A stretch of DNA of 8,675 nucleotides, taken from assembly GCA_946482345.1 (NCBI GenBank), contig CAMLRJ010000116.1:1-8675 (forward strand). Direction: 5' to 3'. The first letter of the stretch is position 1; each line of letters starts with the position of its first letter. Made by a program: the position numbers and the translations under genes. This DNA comes from an uncultured Cellvibrio sp. GTDB lineage: Bacteria > Pseudomonadota > Gammaproteobacteria > Pseudomonadales > Cellvibrionaceae. Positions 6,099 to 8,675 of the stretch are shown one piece after another. The notes under the pieces are model-generated. The model did not search any database, had not been told where the DNA came from, and worked only from the letters and a program-made list of their open reading frames with translations.

Positions 6099-6127
6099 TT
6101 AAAATTCAGTCGATCTGAATGCATAAT
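6099..6127 (+). promoter_or_regulatory. Candidate promoter of the TonB receptor gene with palindrome in its spacer
   Basis: TTAAAA (6099-6104) and CATAAT (6122-6127) are 17 nt apart, a possible sigma-70 pair that would start transcription near 6134 and give a leader of about 24 nt. The spacer is almost filled by the perfect palindrome ATTCAG-TCGAT-CTGAAT (6104-6120), placed where a bound repressor would block RNA polymerase. It is not an obvious Fur box. The promoter is a weak match; the palindrome is directly visible. Confidence 0.4.
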
Positions 6128-6157
6128 GGCGCCCTTTTATTCTCTCGTTGACTGGAC

Positions 6158-8675
6158 ATGAAGCATTATTTTCTCAGGGTTTTGTTATTGGGTTTGTTAG
6201 GGATTCATTTGGGGGTTTCGGCCAGTCAAATGTTGCGCTTCGATTTACCGGAACAACCTATCCAAAGTGGTCTCATTGAATTCGGGTTGCAGGCCAGGAT
6301 TACACTGATTGTCGACCAAAATCTGATTGCAGGGCAGCGTACCGGAGAGGTGATTGGCACATTGGCGATCGATGATGCTCTACAAAAATTACTCGCCAAT
6401 ACAGATTTGATTGCGCGTTATATTCCAGAATCCCAATCCTGGTTCTTACAGAAAAAACCTCAAGCCGATGCGTCACCTGTTGCTGTAGAAAACCCGATTA
6501 TTGAAAACAAAAATACTATTGAAGAAATCAATATTATCGGCCGACTTAATTATCCACTGCGATATAACACAGTCACCAATACACAATTACAGGCAGGTAT
6601 GTCTTATTTTGATTCGTCGCGTTTTTTAAATGTGATTCCACGTACATTAATTGAAGATCAACAATCGAATGATATGTTCGATGCAATCAAATATGCGAGT
6701 GGTATTTCTTCCAGTGATGGATTAAATGATTCCAATGATGATGTTTATATTCGTGGATTTTCCCGTCATTCAATTTATCAGGATGGATTTCGTTTGGGCG
6801 ATAGTTTGGGTAGCAAAATATTGCCTGCCAATATTGAGCGTGTAGAAATCATAAAAGGGCCATCAACACTTTTATATGGGCAAGCGGAACCGGGTGGTGT
6901 GATCAATTTTGTCAGGAAGCGCGCGGAAAAAGAATCTTTTGGCCGCTTTGAAGCGGGGGTGGGTTCTTATGGCAAACAACTTCTGCAGCTGGATCTCAAT
7001 AATCCTGTGCAGATGATTGATAACCTGGATTATCGATTGATCCTTTCTTCGGAACAAAAAAATGAAGAAGCTGAAATTGATGATTTGCAGCGTCAGTTGA
7101 TATCGGCATCTACAACTTATCATATAGGAAGTGATACTAACGTTAGTTTTCATTACGACTTTCAACACTCAGAACAAACGGACCCGCGTGATTTTGTAGT
7201 AGCTACCGAATTTGAAGATGCTGATGGTGATGTTTTTCCTGGTGCGACATTAGCGGATGGTATTCGTACACGACATGCCGGATTTACATCGGACTTGAAA
7301 ATGTTTTCAGCAGAATTTAGCCATTATTTTGCATCTGATTGGCGATTGTTGTTGAAATATAATTGGTTAAACGAAGAACGTGTTGGTGTTCGTACAGCCG
7401 TTGATACTTTACTCAATACCAACGGCTTGGTGAACCCGCAGGTGACCTTTGATACTGTTTTTATTTTTGGTGCGCAGCTATTGATTCCAATTGATGTCAT
7501 TGAAGGCGCTGATGATATCTATTACAACATTCGACCTATTCGTAGTTTGTATGACGAAGCCGGCTATGAAACGGCTAATCGTTTTGGATTGACCACTGAA
7601 GGTTCATTTGATTTAGGAAATTATAAACACCATGTCATTATGGGGATGGACTGGCATCAGCAGGATTTATACAAAGGTTATATTGTAGAAGAACGAAGAG
7701 TTTTTCCAGGAGTGTTATTGCCTGATAGCGAATTTGAATATTACTTTGCAAATATCATGAATGACATTTTTAATCCTGAACGATCTTTGGGTTCTTTGTC
7801 ATCACAAGAAATGCGATTGTTATATGACGATTATGGTGCTTTTATTCAGGATTCGATTGAGTTAAATAATCAATGGGTAGTGAATGCAGGAACACGATTG
7901 GTATTGATGAAAGGCGAATATGAAAATATTACCTCCGGTGAGTTATATAATTTGCAGGACTATGAATATTTATCTTCACAATTAGGAGTTGTCTATCGTT
8001 ACTCTGACCATTATTCATGGTACGCCAATTACAGTGAAGCCTTACGAGCCAATTATCATTTGGATGATGTGGGTTCCGAAGCTGTTGATCCCGAATTATC
8101 AAATCAGTTTGAAGTAGGTGTTAAATCCTTGCTAAACAATGGCAGATTTTTATCCAGTTTATCTTTATTTCAAATTGATAAAGATAATGTGGTAGATCAT
8201 GTTATTGACCAACCTTTGCGGACATCCTTGGGTTTATATTCTGTCAGGGTTAGTGGTATTGATATGGATTTCACCTGGCAGTTGAATTCCCGTTGGGATT
8301 TGATGGGCGCTGTGTCGTTTATTAATTCCGAATTTATCTCAGGTCCTTATGCGGGAGAAAAACCCAATGTGGCTGCAGATCAATTAGTCAGTTTTTTTAT
8401 TCATCATCAATATAATGATGCGCTGGCTTTTAATGTGGGTGTTAATTATGTCGGTGAAAGAGAGTCTCACAATCGAACAGTTTCAGATGCATCAAGTACA
8501 GACCAAATTGATACAGTGTTTTATATGCCTGCTTATGTAACAACGGATCTTTCTGTTGTCTATCAGGCAGATAGTGTTCGATTTAACCCGAAATGGAAGT
8601 TGTTAATTAAAAATTTAACCGACACTGAATATTATTCCTCGACTGTGACCAGTGTTCGTGAAAATTTTGCAGAAG
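6158..8675 (+). CDS. TonB-dependent receptor of siderophore type with N-terminal STN signalling domain (3' end cut by window)
   Basis: This outer-membrane beta-barrel imports a ligand using energy from TonB-ExbB-ExbD. The frame is open for 839 codons to the window edge. A signal peptide covers residues 1 to about 23. Residues 27-98 (FDLPEQPIQSGLIEFGLQA...) are a secretin/TonB short N-terminal (STN) domain, which in FecA- and FpvA-type receptors contacts an inner-membrane anti-sigma factor. A TonB-box-like stretch, IEEINIIGR, is at 121-129. The plug follows, with VYIRGF (196-201) and IERVEIIKGPSTLLYGQ (226-242) then PGGVINFVRKR. These are siderophore-receptor hallmarks. The rest is barrel, ending at KNLTDTEYYSS near the edge, so only a few tens of residues should be missing. 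A TGA lies in frame just before the ATG at 6158, which fixes the start; no convincing ribosome binding site precedes it. The ligand is unknown: a ferric siderophore by family, a sugar by position. No sigma/anti-sigma pair is visible in the window. Confidence 0.93.
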   Translation, partial: MKHYFLRVLLLGLLGIHLGVSASQMLRFDLPEQPIQSGLIEFGLQARITLIVDQNLIAGQRTGEVIGTLAIDDALQKLLANTDLIARYIPESQSWFLQKKPQADASPVAVENPIIENKNTIEEINIIGRLNYPLRYNTVTNTQLQAGMSYFDSSRFLNVIPRTLIEDQQSNDMFDAIKYASGISSSDGLNDSNDDVYIRGFSRHSIYQDGFRLGDSLGSKILPANIERVEIIKGPSTLLYGQAEPGGVINFVRKRAEKESFGRFEAGVGSYGKQLLQLDLNNPVQMIDNLDYRLILSSEQKNEEAEIDDLQRQLISASTTYHIGSDTNVSFHYDFQHSEQTDPRDFVVATEFEDADGDVFPGATLADGIRTRHAGFTSDLKMFSAEFSHYFASDWRLLLKYNWLNEERVGVRTAVDTLLNTNGLVNPQVTFDTVFIFGAQLLIPIDVIEGADDIYYNIRPIRSLYDEAGYETANRFGLTTEGSFDLGNYKHHVIMGMDWHQQDLYKGYIVEERRVFPGVLLPDSEFEYYFANIMNDIFNPERSLGSLSSQEMRLLYDDYGAFIQDSIELNNQWVVNAGTRLVLMKGEYENITSGELYNLQDYEYLSSQLGVVYRYSDHYSWYANYSEALRANYHLDDVGSEAVDPELSNQFEVGVKSLLNNGRFLSSLSLFQIDKDNVVDHVIDQPLRTSLGLYSVRVSGIDMDFTWQLNSRWDLMGAVSFINSEFISGPYAGEKPNVAADQLVSFFIHHQYNDALAFNVGVNYVGERESHNRTVSDASSTDQIDTVFYMPAYVTTDLSVVYQADSVRFNPKWKLLIKNLTDTEYYSSTVTSVRENFAE

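Noticed and set aside
1..8675. CRISPR arrays, tRNA genes, insertion sequences or integrase genes
   Set aside because: No regularly spaced direct repeats, no tRNA fold other than the tmRNA ends, and no transposase- or integrase-like frame were seen on either strand.

Overview
The window looks like chromosome of a plant-polysaccharide-degrading gammaproteobacterium, most likely Cellvibrio or a close relative (Cellvibrionaceae). The reasons are a secreted protein with an 18-residue serine linker (a Cellvibrio/Saccharophagus habit), a GH43 pentosidase paired with a GPH-family sugar symporter, a TonB-dependent receptor, a gamma-type tmRNA tag (ANDDSYALAA), and a moderate, slightly AT-rich base composition. 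The genus is an inference from style; no database search was possible.

Layout: (1) 1-823, minus: the N-terminal 274 codons of a type I restriction-modification methyltransferase subunit (HsdM), running off the left edge. (2) 824-1039: an intergenic region with a likely hsdM promoter, a run of five short hairpins (899-979) and the ssrA terminator. (3) 1040-1394, minus: a complete tmRNA gene (ssrA). (4) 1395-1683: the ssrA upstream region, including a G/C-rich double-hairpin repeat (1483-1560). (5) 1684-3288, plus: a secreted, apparently non-catalytic multimodular protein with an Ig-like domain, a Ser linker and two related beta-sandwich modules. (6) 3309-3340: a bidirectional terminator between convergent genes. 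(7) 3368-5875, minus: a two-gene operon, GPH sugar:cation symporter then cytoplasmic GH43 glycosidase. (8) 5876-6157: a divergent control region with two palindromes and a possible pseudoknot in the transporter leader. (9) 6158-8675, plus: an STN-domain TonB-dependent receptor of siderophore-receptor type, cut by the right edge shortly before its C-terminus.

How the parts may work together: the symporter would import pentose-containing oligosaccharides and the GH43 enzyme, which has no signal peptide, would cleave them in the cytoplasm. The convergent Ser-linker protein may bind polysaccharide outside the cell. The divergent TonB receptor could bring a ligand across the outer membrane, but its sequence motifs are those of siderophore receptors, so its link to the sugar operon rests on position only. 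The hsdM-ssrA side is functionally separate; since ssrA 3' ends often serve as integration sites, the restriction system may be part of an island, although no integrase or att duplication is visible here.

No clearly unprecedented system is visible. The least explained signals are the hairpin array beside ssrA, the possible pseudoknot in the transporter leader, and the palindromes of the divergent control region.
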